Shown: positions 22,223-34,087, numbered from the stretch's first letter. The stretch is DNA of 64,000 nt from Botryosphaeria dothidea (GCA_011503125.2 WWBZ02000033.1:682001-746000); one strand, 5' to 3'. The notes: a model not told the origin generated them from the letters alone. Program-made: numbers and translations.

Positions 22223-22667
22223 TCTCAAGGATTCCAAATTGTTCTGCTGCGATTTGGAAGAAGATGACACTTGGTTACCATTGAAAGACTGAGACTGGAG
22301 CAGAGAATGGCGGACCCGCATCCACTCGTTTTTATCGAATACGCAAGCCATTTACAGGTGAGCTATATGGATCATGCCACTTGCAGAATTGCATTCCCCG
22401 AGACCGAACCCGGCAGTGACCTGCAGACCCCGCTCTCACCGGGGACTTTTCCGGCACCTTCGCCGGCCTCCGCTAGAGCGACTACGTCAACAGAACATCT
22501 CGAGCAGTTCGCTTGGTGTTGCCCCAAACGCTTAAAACGGGTTCTTCATTTATTTTGATCAAATTGACTTCTACGTTATACTGATTTTTTTCCTGGGAAT
22601 TTTGGCTTTGGTCAGGCGCTTCAGTTGACCACTTTATCTTCATAAACGTCAATCTCGATTAGTAGCC
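22223..22667. promoter_or_regulatory. Divergent promoter of transporter and GH88 gene
   Basis: These 445 bases separate two divergently read start codons. Near the middle lie two CGG-N8-CCG palindromes (22440-22453 and 22452-22465), followed by a CGG-N3-CCG (22464-22472). Each is a plausible Zn2Cys6 dimer site. They are about 220 bases from the transporter ATG and 200 from the hydrolase ATG. A 95-codon frame crossing the region lacks any motif and was not called. Confidence 0.5.
22440..22472. promoter_or_regulatory. Overlapping CGG-N8-CCG sites
   Basis: The first CCG and the second CGG share two bases, so two dimers could not bind both at once without contact. The spacers are GGACTTTT and CACCTTCG. 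The neighbouring regulator gene encodes the protein class that binds such inverted triplets. Confidence 0.4.
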
Positions 22668-24140
22668 ATGGCTACAGGCGAAACAAGAACACTTGAGAAC
22701 GGGCACAAAGACGACAGAACGTTGACAAACAAACACAAGCTCCGGCTGGACGCCCTCTATTCGGAATCCGTCATCGCGACAATATGGACTGTGGCAAGCA
22801 GAGCTTTGAATGCAGTATGATGGCTTCGACGAATATCAAAAAGCAGTACTGACTTTCGATTCAGAGCTCACCCCCATCACGGTTTCCTGAATACACAGAG
22901 CCGGAGTCGGGCAAATACATCTACTCGGACGTCGACTTCTGGACCTCTGGCTTCTTCCCGGGCTGTTTGTATCTCCTCCGCGAACGGCAGACCAAGTACC
23001 CTTCGAAGTTCCCCGTCAGCCCAGCCCAAATACACCCCGATGCGCTGCAGTTTTGCGGGAAATGGTGGACCGCCGCACCGAAATTGCAAGCCAGCAGAAC
23101 AGACACCCACGACCTCGGCTTCATGATCCAGCCCTGGGCGCAGCTGGGCTGGACGCTCGACGCCGACCGAACCTGCTTCGACGCCATGGTCACCGCCGCG
23201 CGCAGCCTCGCCGCACGATTCGACCCGCGTATCGGCGCCATCAGGAGCTGGGACCGATGCAGCACCAAGGACTACGAGTTCCACGACACGGAAAAAGACT
23301 TTCTCGTCATCATCGACAACATGATCAGTAAGCTTGCAACCCCCCACCACTGTAGAACGAAGAAGAAGAAGAAGAAGAAGAAGAAGAAGAAAGCTCACAG
23401 CCCACACAGACCTCGACCTCCTCTACCACGTGTCCGCCCTGACCGGCGACCTCTCCCTCGCCCACATCGCCACCACCCACGCCCTGACGACCCTGCGCAC
23501 CCACGTCCGCCCCGACCACTCCACGGCCCACCTCGTCGTCTTCGACCCGGCCTCCGCCGCCGCCAAGGCCGGCCTCACCCACCAGGGCCACGCGCACACG
23601 TCCTGCTGGTCGCGCGGCCAGGCGTGGGCGATGCTCGGCTTCGCCCAGTGCTACGGCCGCGTCCGCGAGCCGCGCTTCCTGGCCGCCGCGCTGGCGCTGT
23701 CGCGGTACTGGGTCGCGCGCATGCCGCCGGACGGGGTGGTGCCGTGGGACTTTGACGCCGCGGCGGAGAGGGGCCCGGGGGAGCCGCGCGACTCGAGCGC
23801 GACGCTGGTGGCGGCGAATGCGCTGCTGCTGCTGTACGAGACGCTGAAGGAGGAGGGGCGTGAGGATGCCGAGGGGTTCTTGGATGCGGCGGTGAAGAGC
23901 GTCGAGGGGATTGTCGAGACGTGTCTGGCGCCGCTGGCAGCTTCGGGGAAGAAGTGTAATGGGTTGGCTGGGGAGCCCGGTGTGGATTCGGGGCCAGGAT
24001 GGGAGTCGATTGTGATGCATGCCACGATCAGCAACTACGAGCACGCGCTCAAGAGGTCGGCCGATACAGGATTGGTCTACGCAGACTACTATTTCCTGCT
24101 TGTGGGCAACAAGCTTCTGGAGATGGGTCTGGTGCAATGA
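22668..24140 (+). CDS. GH88 unsaturated glucuronyl (uronyl) hydrolase
   Basis: Exons 22668-22814, 22865-23327 and 23410-24140 give 446 residues. GH88 marks in order: SDVDFWTSGFFPGC (from residue 70), THDLGFM with Asp132, WDRC, VIIDNMINLDLLY with Asp200, HTSCWSRGQAWAM, RDSSATLVAANALLLL and ATISNYEHALKRS near the end. Asp132 and Asp200 match by motif the two catalytic aspartates known from the Bacillus enzyme. The enzyme hydrates the double bond of unsaturated uronic acids left at the end of oligosaccharides by polysaccharide lyases, which releases the rest of the sugar. There is no signal peptide, so it should act in the cytosol on imported substrate; the divergent transporter fits this. Codon use in the last exon is markedly GC-rich. 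Confidence 0.92.
23359..23391 (+). repeat. GAA microsatellite in a GH88 intron
   Basis: Eleven GAA triplets lie inside intron 2 of the GH88 gene, 20 bases before the first of two possible acceptors. Length changes there are likely between strains. Confidence 0.9.
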
Positions 24141-24371
24141 ATTCGGGCGCTTTAGAGAAACCTTTCAAGAATATATCACAGACATGTCACAGTCGGACGA
24201 TCAAAGACGTTGCAGCACGAATGCCTATTAAATTATATGCATGTGTGTGGTGTACAGTACATGTCTCCGTACCCCTTCATCATTTATCCCATCATTACAA
24301 TCCTTTGCCTTTCGGCATCTAGGGAAGCGGATACTCCCCAGGAGGTGGCCAAATCACTATGTTTCCATAAT

Positions 24372-25130
24372 CTAGAAACCGGCGACAGCGGCAACGGCGA
24401 CGGCAAGGCCGACAACGCCACCGACAACGCCGGCAGTGGGAGCGGCACCCTCGAACTGGGAGGGGCTGGGGGTGGCACCGCTGCCGGGAGTGGTAGCACC
24501 AGGGGTCGACGGGGTAGTCGGGGTGAGGACTGGGGTCGAGATGACGACGTCGGTGGCCGAGGGAGAGGCAGTCTCGGTGGTGGTGGCCGAAGTGGCGGCG
24601 CTGGACTCAGTGGCCGGGGCGCTGGCGGAGGCCGACTCGCTGGCGGAGGTGGCGGCAGCCGAGGTGGAGGCCGGAGCGCTGGTGGAGGCGGCGCTGGAAG
24701 AGGGAGCAGCGGTCGACGAGGCCGAGGGGACCGAGATGCTGACGCCGTACTGGGAGCACAGGGCGACGACCTGCTCGGCGACGGCTGCAAAGAGCTGTTA
24801 GTTGGACTGTGAAAGCAGTGGATGGGAATATTGGGCATCGAGGACGTACTCTGCTGGTCGGCGGCGGAGCAAGCCTTCTGGACGCAGGGAGTGATCTCGT
24901 CGGTCAGGCCGGGGACCTTGCAGTGGCACTCGAAGTCGGTAAGGGAAGAGCAGCCATCACTGCCGAGCGTGGTGACGAAGCAGTTGAGCTGTGGATTATT
25001 AGCCTGGCTGATACACAAGCATATCTGCTGGCAATGCGAGACATACAGAGCAGCTGGGGAGGTCCGAGATGTCCTGGGAGTAGGCAACGGAGGCCAGAGA
25101 GAAGGCAACGGCAGCGAATGAGGTCTTCAT
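24372..25130 (-). CDS. CFEM-domain protein, probably GPI-anchored
   Basis: Exons 25047-25130, 24850-24988 and 24372-24784 give 211 residues. A signal peptide (MKTSFAAVAFSLASVAYSQ) is followed by a CFEM domain with all eight cysteines: PSC, NC, DGC, EC, HC, TPC, KAC and ALC. A Ser/Thr/Ala/Pro-rich region of about 110 residues and a hydrophobic end (AGVVGGVVGLAVAVAVAGF) suggest a GPI anchor signal. CFEM proteins sit in the cell wall or are secreted; some bind haem for iron uptake, others act in host interaction. The Asp in the SLTDFECHC loop corresponds to the haem-coordinating Asp of the haem-binding members by position, without proof. Long antisense frames opposite the repetitive region are shadows. 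Confidence 0.9.
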
Positions 25131-26774
25131 TGTGACTGGTTTGTAGATGTAGTGATGCCTTGAGCGAACGGCTTGGTGGTTCGGCAGGTAACCGAAAAAC
25201 GACAGTGGACTTGATAGGCCTGGAAAGGAGGAGTGTGCTACTGTCGAGCAACCTGACGTTGAGACTGAAGCTTTATATGTACACTGGTCCTACGGAGCCC
25301 TGTTTCTTTTGGCCTGGGATGCCTGTCAGGATGGCATTAGGCGCTTGGAGCGTCACATGCGTGAAAAATTTACCAAGCATCGTAGCTCAATGCTTCAGCA
25401 TCCTTGCGCAGGTCGGCAAGCCTCTAGGCACGGATGGTGGTTCCTGATCATGGAAAGAATCGCGGCGTCCCCCGCATAGGCAAGAAATTAGAGGCGCAGA
25501 TCGTAGGGAACAGTTGCCGAATGGTGGTGGAGAGGAGCGGGCTAGAGCGGCGATTGGCGAGAAGGGCCGTTGCATTCACGCCACTGCGTAACGCCTGTCA
25601 GTCATAGGAATACGAGAACGGCTCTAGAGTACTGCAGGTGCATAGCGCGCTGGATTGTTTGTTCGCACACCTGCATATCCGACTCCTATGTTGCAGTATT
25701 GTGTCCGGACCGTGTTTCCGAGTGTGTTGAGAGAGAGGGAGAACTCGCTGATCTCCAGAGGCTCCTGAATCAACAGGCTCCGGGGCTGCCGTGAGGTTGC
25801 GGAGAGAAGTGAGTAAGGGCTCGCAGGCATGTTCGGGAGCGATGACGCCCCTACCGGCCGAGTCGCTGCTTTTGGCGTGAGCTTGTGTTTCCCCAGACGC
25901 CACGCGTTTTCTGATTGGCTCCCCCTCCGGCCCACCCCACTCGAATAGGCAGGCCCCTGCTCATTGCTAGCTGGCACAATGCACTGTTGCATCGCTCGAA
26001 TGTTGCTCGCCTGGGCGGCGCCGGCGGATCTGGGGTATAGCCGCCATGTGGAGACTGCCGTAAGGATTGCCTCGGGTGTCTTCTCATTCGTGTCTCGTGC
26101 TCCACCCATTCACGCCGCCGAAAACTCGACTGTAACATCTCGTTTCTTGGCTGGGTGCATTCCGTCCCAAGCTAGCCATTGGCCTTCCAGATCGCTGGTG
26201 TAGGCATGTCATTTTTTAGGTTGCGTAGTGCAACGGCCCGGCTAAGGGTTGGACTGGCCGCCGTCGGCGCGTTGGTGAGAAGGTGTGTCAAGCTGGACAA
26301 GGGTACTCCCGTGCCGCAACACTTAACAGTCCGCGAACAAGGCTCCGGGTGCCCATCAGACCGAATTTGGCCACCACTAGCACCGCTGGTGAGGGGTGAT
26401 CATGCATTTGCCCCCAGGCTAGCCTTTAGCCTCTAGCCTCGCCGCTCTGTAATGCGGCTTTTTTGTTCGACAATATCCGAGATCGCCTGCATGTTGACCG
26501 TACCTGCATGGAGCCACCATCAGCTCACTGTGCGCCCCAACTTCTCTGGGACTGGTCATGAAGACATGGCGCAGGTATAAGCCCCGGCTGTTGGCTGGAC
26601 GTGCTGGTTTCCGGAAGCTGTAAGCGAACTTGAACAGCGTCGGCCAACTTGGGGCTAAAAGCACATGCAAATATACTCAAGGCCTACTCCGATTGAGGCT
26701 GGTAGCTGGCCCAATTACCGCTGGATCCTTCTCTTCCGCCTGACTTGCTGCCTCGGTTGAACCCAGGGATTCCT

Positions 26775-27422
26775 TTAACAACGAAGTACAGGAGTCCGGA
26801 GGAACCACGAAGACAGTATGGTGCTTGATGCTCTCCGATCAGATCTTGTCCAAAGGCGGCTTCGTCTCCAGACGGACCTGCCCCATGAAAGCCTCCTACA
26901 GATGCTGCAATATCCGCTTTTGCTGCATGGAAGCCGCAGGAACCAATCTCCGTGACACGACGTCAAAACTCCTGGAACATTGAAAGACGTCTGTCTGACA
27001 GATAATCGGAGAACTAGCAAAGTCCTCTGCAGGGCGTTCGCGCCTTTGAAGTTGAAAAATGCGTTTTGACAGACGTACGCAATGCTTGCTACGATGACAT
27101 TCCCATCGTGCTCTTGCAAAGTGTCAGATTGATTCGTTTGGATTCCAAAATCATCCTGACGGGCGTTTTGCGTATAGCCGTGACAAGGAGATATCAAGTG
27201 GGTCTTGCCCAAACGGAACGTGTCCGAAGAAGCTCGTTTAAGCCAGCCGCTTGCGGTATACTCTTTTATGCGAAGTGACTTCTGGGAAGACGAGTGATCA
27301 GCGCGCCCATCAAGGATTATCTGTAGAGGCTCGGGAACATGCAGATCCTTCCTGCGGCATTTGGTTAACCACACCACACGGATAAGCGATACGCTCAGAA
27401 TGATGTGCAGGAATAGCATCAT
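26775..27422 (-). CDS. Unsupported ORF of 215 codons
   Basis: This is the only long frame in a 3 kb gap. It begins with a hydrophobic segment (MMLFLHIILSVSLIRVVWL) and then has no motif I know. The last 60 codons are Arg/Ser/Cys-rich, as in frames read by chance. Codon use does not resemble that of the neighbouring genes. It could be a decayed gene; I would not call it expressed without transcript data. Confidence 0.15.
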   Translation of the reverse strand: MMLFLHIILSVSLIRVVWLTKCRRKDLHVPEPLQIILDGRADHSSSQKSLRIKEYTASGWLKRASSDTFRLGKTHLISPCHGYTQNARQDDFGIQTNQSDTLQEHDGNVIVASIAYVCQNAFFNFKGANALQRTLLVLRLSVRQTSFNVPGVLTSCHGDWFLRLPCSKSGYCSICRRLSWGRSVWRRSRLWTRSDRRASSTILSSWFLRTPVLRC

Positions 27423-27908
27423 TAGCGGGATTGCGTGCCGCTCAAGTATTCACATGTGAACGTGAATGACGGCTAGTTCACTCTAAACCGACAAAGTACA
27501 GGAGCTTGACCTCGTCTGTACAGGGCCAATGAGTGGTTGCAACGGGGCGCGCGGGATCAATGAGACTCACTATACCCCTTTAGATAAAGCTGATTGCGCT
27601 AGTATATCGGAACTAATTTCAGATCGCGCGAGTTCTTGAGCCGTACAAGGTCGCTTCTGGGAATAACCCAACAGCATGCGCAAGTATGCCCAGCATGTTT
27701 TATCATTCGCCCGGAGGCAAACCAATTACGCCAAAATGTTGTATCCGGATGAATACTTCAGCTGCCTATATCTGTTAGTAAATGTCTATCTGTCCTTATG
27801 CGATCCTCATAAGATATTTTGAACTGGCCTCGACCGGGAGAGCCAAACAATGATTGGCGGGATTGTTGGAACGGTAAGACAGAGAGACCTACGTCTGGGT
27901 TCAGACGC

Positions 27909-27937
27909 TTCTTTTCTTTTCTTTTCTTTTCTTTTCT
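27909..27937. repeat. CTTTT microsatellite
   Basis: About six perfect CTTTT units in intergenic DNA. Confidence 0.85.
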
Positions 27938-28375
27938 CGCTTGACACAATGGTCTCTTTCCCGTGATGGCTGGAAAAGGGGCGTAGGGAGCAGGGACGGT
28001 GAGATGACCACAACACATCTACACAAAGAATCAGGGACTCGTCCAGAAGTTGGCCCAACTATCAGGCATCTTGATTGTCCGACATCAATCGGAATCAAAT
28101 GATGGTAGGCTCTTTCTTTCGTGTCGCCAATTATGCCAAGTGCGAAGATTGCTTGTTGCAAGAGAACCATCTCCTGATGTAGTGAGTGCTCTGCTGAAAT
28201 TGCCGCTTCGGTCGATGTCTGAGCCGTCCCAAAGCTCATCTTGAAGTCGTGACGGGGCAATTTCGGTCAACCACTGCCAGCACCCCACATGGTGGTCCGC
28301 GCCCACAAAAGTTTTTGCCATCCGTCTCAATACCGTTTACAACGTTCTTTCCCTCCTCCCCAAGGGCAAAAGAGA

Positions 28376-28513
28376 TGCGTCGGCCGGGAATCGAACCCGG
28401 GGCTCATCGAAACTTGGTGTTGAGCTCCTGGGAGCTCTGCTGGAAGGCGAGATACTCCTGGAGGAGCTTCAACTTCCTGGCAACGATGAATTTTACCACT
28501 AAACCACCAACGC
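28376..28513 (-). tRNA. tRNA-Gly (GCC) with a 67 nt intron
   Basis: On the minus strand the acceptor arm GCGTTGG pairs with CCGACGC. The D arm holds an A-box (TGGTTTAGTGG) and the T arm the B-box GGTTCGATTCC. The anticodon stem CATCG/CGATG encloses TTGCCA plus T once the intron 28411-28477 is removed; anticodon GCC. The intron sits one base after the anticodon, the standard place. A TTTT terminator follows five bases after the 3' end (28368-28371 on the plus strand). The mature tRNA has 71 bases before CCA addition. The intron is long for a tRNA and has odd content, see findings. Confidence 0.93.
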
Positions 28514-29221
28514 AGTGCTTCTCGTTGTTGGAGGTTGGTAGGCGTACACGCTTTATATAGAAAGCGGGAAGGGAGAGGGAAGCATGGCGCGGAAGAAGAC
28601 TTCAATAGTATTGAAAGACTTGGACTTAAAAGACACAATTGCTGACGGGAGTGGATAGAAAAACAAAGAGAAATAGGCTGCCGATTCACCTCTCCCCGAG
28701 ATGTCAAGAGAGGTGAAGATTCTGGAGTAGATGGAGCATGAGGTCCAGATTGATCCTGTGAAGGGAGAGTCGGATCAACGGCGGATTTATGAGCAGGAAA
28801 GAGGAAAAGAGAGATGTCCAGACCCACGGCGGCGAGCAGGGAGGATGGACAGAGTCAAGAGGTAGAGAGGTGGACCAACGGCGGGATGGGCGGGAGATGA
28901 TGCAGGGTGGAAGAGGGTCGCGGGTTCTCGAAGAAGAGGGCGGCGGGGATGAAGGCGGCGAGGCCGGGGCTACTTCGGCGGGCCGTTTTCTGCCAGGCGG
29001 CGGGATGGCGTCACACGCGGTGCGTCCCATGCACGTGGAGCTTCCGCCTGCTGGCAAACATCACCCACATATTTCGCCGTTTCCCTGCTGCCTGCATCCC
29101 CCGCAACCGCCTGCCCCGCCGCTGCTCCAGTTGAGTCTGCGCCATGAGCAACGTGCCATGACGATCCCATCTCCATCCGCCCCCGTCTCTGCCTGTCCCC
29201 GGCAGTAGCTCGTTCACCGCC
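28514..29221. promoter_or_regulatory. Upstream region and leader of the DDHD gene
   Basis: No gene is visible. The last 130 bases are pyrimidine-rich (CCGCCCCTGTCT-type runs), as usual in 5' leaders of filamentous fungi. Confidence 0.5.
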
Positions 29222-32054
29222 ATGTCTGCCAACAAGTCTTCACGCCCTCAGCGGACCCCCACCATCACCTTCCAGGAGAACCAGTATGTCCGCGAGGTTC
29301 TGCATGCTCCCGAACCCGCCCCTCCCGTTCCTGTCCGCTACTTCTACACGAGCCCGCTGGCCATCGACGATCCGCTCAGCCCGCTGCCACCCCCGGCCAC
29401 CACCTCTGCCGCCTCGTCGCGACACCCTCCTCGCCCTTTCTCTGTCTTTGACAACCGTCAACTGGAGTCCGAATGGCTTGATCTACGCAAGAAGATCTTG
29501 AAGCACAATGAGGAGCACGGCGGCGAGAAGCAGCAGCAAGACCCATCTCGTCCGGGCTCGGCTTCGCTCAAGAACACCCCGGACTTGAGTCCTCAAGATG
29601 CGAGGAAGCGCGGTTACACCATTCCAGAGGGTCGTGATATTGCAAACAAGAAGGGCCAGTCCTCACGTCGCTATGGCTCCTACTCGTACGACGACAGGAA
29701 CGCAGATGCCGACAAGGACCAGAACAACCCGGTCACTCTGTCTGGTTCCCTGCGAACTTTGGATCCAGCCGACCTGGAGATCGTTCTTGACCAGGGCGCT
29801 ACAACCGGCACTCCCTTTGTCCGGGCCCCATCGCGAAGAAATATGGCAGCGCGCCCAGTGATCCATGCACATGCCGACAGCTACGATTGGGCCGAGGATG
29901 AAGGTCTGACGATGCCTTCTCCGCGGAACCCGAAGAGAGATAGCAAGATTGAGCCCAAGAAAACCGGTCCATCTGCCAAAGTCCCTGTGGGTGTCTCGAG
30001 ACTTCATGAAGTAGCCATGCCCGATCTCCAGATGGAACCAATCTATTGGTCTCCTCTCAACGATGTTGCTCCTGTCATACGAGGCACTTGGTTTTACAAG
30101 GACACAATGCTACCCGTCGAACCCGAGGTTGCAAACCTCCTCGAGTCAGGCTACGTCTCTTTGCAGCCATGGACTCAGACCTGGCGAGACGAACTTAACA
30201 GCGCCATCGAGGTCGGAGCCCTGGGCGAGATGAAGATTGTCCATCAACTATGGCCGGAGAAACAACCAAAGTCCAAGAGGAATTCCGAAAGCAGGCCCAG
30301 TACTTCAAGGGGTGAAATGATGGTTCAGACTACAGTAGAAGACGAGACTTCGCCCGAAAAGGAGCGTGAAGAAATCGTTGAGCATGCCCGGGACATGATT
30401 GACATCTCCAGTGGCCCAGACGGCCCTGACAACAAGGCTTCCGGAACTGCTACCTACGGAAGAGATGGACGCAAACGCCTTTATCTGGATGCAAAGGTCA
30501 TATATGCAGACGAGAAGGATGCCTATCTGCTCCGCCCCAGTTTACAACCTTCCGACTATTACGGCCGTCGGCCTCTTGCGAACTACATCCGAAAGGGTCG
30601 CAAGATCGGCATTCATGTCACTCGAGGCTTTGACCAGCAGGTATGGGATAGACTGCACCCGCAGCACAAGACGGCAACCTCGGAGAAGGCCCGCGAGGGC
30701 GTCTCAACTTCACACGCTGGCGCGCCACCTGACCGCCGTGCCAAGATTGATCCCACTCTTTCGCATTCAGAACGACCAGTAGTCACGGACCTAGTTCTTG
30801 TCATCCACGGTATTGGTCAGAAGCTCTCAGAACGTATCGAGAGCTTCCATTTCACCCATGCCATCAATGCGTTCAGGCGAGAAATGAATGTTGAACTGGG
30901 GACCGACAGTGTGAAATCTCATTTGAGGGAGGACATGGGGGGCATAATGGTCTTGCCTGTAAGTTCTACGGGTTTTGCATAGAGTCGTTGGGCTAACAGA
31001 ACACCAGGTCAACTGGAGATTGAGTCTGTCCTTCGAAGACGGCGGGTATAAGGATGATGAAACCGTAGATCCCGCTTCGAACCAGTACACCCTCAGAGAC
31101 ATTACACCAGATACGCTGCCCTCAGTCAGAAACATCATTAGTGACGTTATGCTGGACATACCCTATTATTTGTCTGTGGAGCACCATTCAAAGATGGTTG
31201 CGGCATGTCTCAGGGAGGCAAATCGCATTTATCGTCTGTGGTGTGCCAACAATCCTGGCTTCTCGCAGTGGGGTCGAGTGCACATCATTGCACATTCCCT
31301 GGGCAGCGTCATGGCTTGCGATATCCTCAGTCATCAGCCTACCTATGTGGATCCAGCTTGGGCCGACCCCAAGACACCGGAGGAAGACTTACCGACTGAC
31401 CATTTCTTGTTCGACACTACCGATCTCTTCCTCTGCGGAAGCCCGGCAGGCTTCTTCTTACTACTCAAGAAGTCAGCTCTTCTCCCTCGCCACGACCGGC
31501 AGAAGCCCGGGGGACCGTACCCTTACAGCCCAGGCGTGGCCGGAGACCAGGATACGTATGGTTGCCTTGCATTGGATAACATCTACAACGTGGTCAACCC
31601 ATACGACCCCGTTGCGTACCGCCTCAACGCCACGGTCGATACCGACTACGCAAACAATCTGAAGACAGCCTTCGTTCCTAGCTCCACCACGTCCTGGATC
31701 AGCTTCTCCAATCCGTTCAAAAGCACGTACGGCGCAGCGGAAGCCGCCGTATCCTTCAAGTCCCCCATGCCGCGCATGCCGTCCAACGTCGAGCTCGAAA
31801 CTCACAATTTCACGCGTGAAGAGATCGCTGAGGAGCGCGCCTACGCGCTGAACGACAACGGCCAAATTGATTACTTCATGAAGTACGGCGGCGGGCCCTT
31901 GGAGATTCAATACTTGACCATGCTGGGTGCGCATAGCAGCTATTGGATCTCGCGTGATTTCGTCCGCATGATCGCTACCGAGGTTGGCAGGCCTTTCGGG
32001 AAAGAGGGCACGATCATTCCTATGAGAGCGATTAAGAGGAAAGCGGAGAGGTAG
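29222..32054 (+). CDS. DDHD-domain phospholipase (PA-PLA1 family)
   Basis: Two exons, 29222-30958 and 31008-32054, give 927 residues. The first 250 residues are Pro/Ser-rich and probably disordered. Then follows the WWE-like part (RGTWFYKDTMLPVEPEVANLLESGY) common to the family. The lipase core has VIHGIGQKLSERIESFHF and the nucleophile elbow AHSLGS with Ser676. The C-terminal DDHD region includes LFLCGSPAGFFLLL, NVVNPYDPVAYRLN and IDYFMKYGGG, with metal-binding Asp/His as usual. Family members hydrolyse phosphatidic acid and other phospholipids at membranes; the yeast relative is the mitochondrial YOR022C product. No signal peptide is present. The single intron is 49 nt. Confidence 0.93.
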
Positions 32055-34056
32055 ATTGCTTTGCTTTTGAGATGAGGCGTTGGTAGGCAATCCAGGCGTC
32101 CGTGTGTTTACTTTTCTTGCTTGTTCTTTCCCTCTTACTTTTTTTGTAACTTCTTGACGACTGTTTGATGAGCGCATGAATTGGGAGATCAATGTATTGC
32201 ATGACTGACGGGTGTTTGAACATAGAATTGGTCTCTACAAAAAAGCTGTAATATTGGTATATAGATACCCTAGAATGTACTCTTTCACGCAGATATGCTG
32301 AGTCCATGCTTCTTGCTTGCTTGGTTGTGCGATACCGGCGGCACCCATGGCCATAACTTCCTATCTCGACCACTTGTGCGTGGGTAGAATTCGATGTCGG
32401 GGTGGTCATGTGAAGATATGTTCATGGGCATCATGCCATGACTGTGAGAAGCGGGTTGCTCCCAATCTGCGGCACTTCCAGAAGGTCAAAATTCGGGGGG
32501 AAGGTTCCATTTCCTACGCATCGGAAGGCTCAAAACTCAGTCTGTTAATCCATAGTCAGGGATTTCTGATAACTAATTCGGCAGTTCTTGAAGTTGTGTC
32601 AAGGCTCTGAAGCATGACCGAAATACCGAAAACGAGCATCCAAGGCGCTGGCTCTTGGCAAGCGGAAACGTGAAAATCCACCTGTGGCCTTTCGGCAACA
32701 GCGTGGTCATATCCCTGTTTCATTAATAGACAGCTGAAGTAGTCGTCAGGATGTATATGCTGTTGGGGTTTTGTAGAGTCATGCCGGGAGTATTTCCCAA
32801 TGCACAAGCGGTGTCTCCATTTATTGTTGCAATAAATGCACATCCGGAAGTTTTGTCTCTTTCGCGGCAAGACAAGGCCAAAGACGACTTGTCCGAAGTG
32901 TTCAGGCTCAGAGCACTCTCGCAAGCTTCCTCGGTGTTCTTGATAGACCATGAATGCCAACGCGGCCATGATTTTCATCATACATTCTCACTGGCGATGG
33001 CCTCGCAGCCACCACCCTGAAGAGGAGAATGTTGCGAAACACGGCAAATGATCCATAGGTTTCAGTGCCCTCACATAATGAGCCAAGGAACACGCTCCAT
33101 CGAGAAGCAGTTGTCTGCTCGGAGGAACACACCAGCCCTTCGTGGGAGATTGTTGCACCACATTGCAGAACATTGAGCCGACTTCGTCCGCAACGGAGAG
33201 TAATAACAGTGCGACGGCCAGAAATTCAGCCGTGCTGACTTAATTTCAACCTCACGCCGATCCACACGAACCCCAGACCCACAGCACAAAATGCGCTAGG
33301 CTTTTTAGGAAAGGGGAGTCACGGACGTCGTATCTCGCAAACTACAAAGAGGCCGAAAGTTTGGGCTGTTGCGTCACAAACGCGCGAAGCCATAAAACAA
33401 ATGTTTCCGATAAGTCCCCGGCATGCAAAACATGAAGCCGTAGCAGGGGGGGAGGGGGAGGAAACCAAAAAGAAACGAAAGGGAACCAAAAAGCTTGTAT
33501 CGAGCACAAGAAATGCGGTGCCGGAGCGCGCTCCGTTGTGTCATGTGAGAGACATGCAGGTGCATGGATTGAAAGCAACAAAAACGAAATGGAACGGTGG
33601 TAGCAAGTACCGTAGTCACCTGAAAGAAAATTAAATCCCGTTGGGGCAGTTCCGGGGCGTGAAGTGTTAGCTTCCATTCTCTGGGAGGTGGCCTGTCTGT
33701 CTAGCGTCGGGCAGCCCGACGACGGGAATAGGTGTGAGGGGATTAAGAAGATTAAAGGGAGAGCGCAAGATAAGGGGATAGGATGGGAGGCAAGCACCAT
33801 TGATTTAGTCTCAGATAGCTACCTAGTTTTTGGAATGGTTTACAGCATTTAGCTTGGTACTTAGTAGTCGGTGGTTGTTCAGCTCTTGCGTGATCTAGCA
33901 AATTAGCTCTCCCCGGTCGTGACCAATCCCCGGTCCGGCAGCCGCCGCGAGAGCAAGCCACCCTCTTCATACTGCCTTGACGGCAAGCCATCCGCGCGCG
34001 CCGCGTCCCGGATGACCAAGCAGGACTGGATTCCTTTTTCGAAGAGTGAGTGACTG

Positions 34057-34087
34057 CTCTTCTTCTTCTTCTTCTTCTTCTTCTTCT
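34057..34087. repeat. TTC microsatellite
   Basis: Ten perfect TTC units in the gene-poor region. Confidence 0.9.

Larger units (their letters stand above)
25131..28375. other. Long intergenic region
   Basis: More than 3 kb without a convincing gene. It has ordinary base composition, no transposon match and only short frames. A CTTTT microsatellite lies at 27909-27937. The single longer frame is listed separately. Confidence 0.6.

Noticed and set aside
23325..24137. 270-codon minus frame opposite the GH88 gene
   Set aside because: GH88 motifs are on the plus strand; this frame has no motif and arises from GC-rich third positions.
24210..24812. 200-codon Gly-rich frame opposite the CFEM gene
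   Set aside because: It mirrors the Ser/Ala/Pro-rich repeat of the CFEM protein; Gly/Arg/Ala arise from the antisense.
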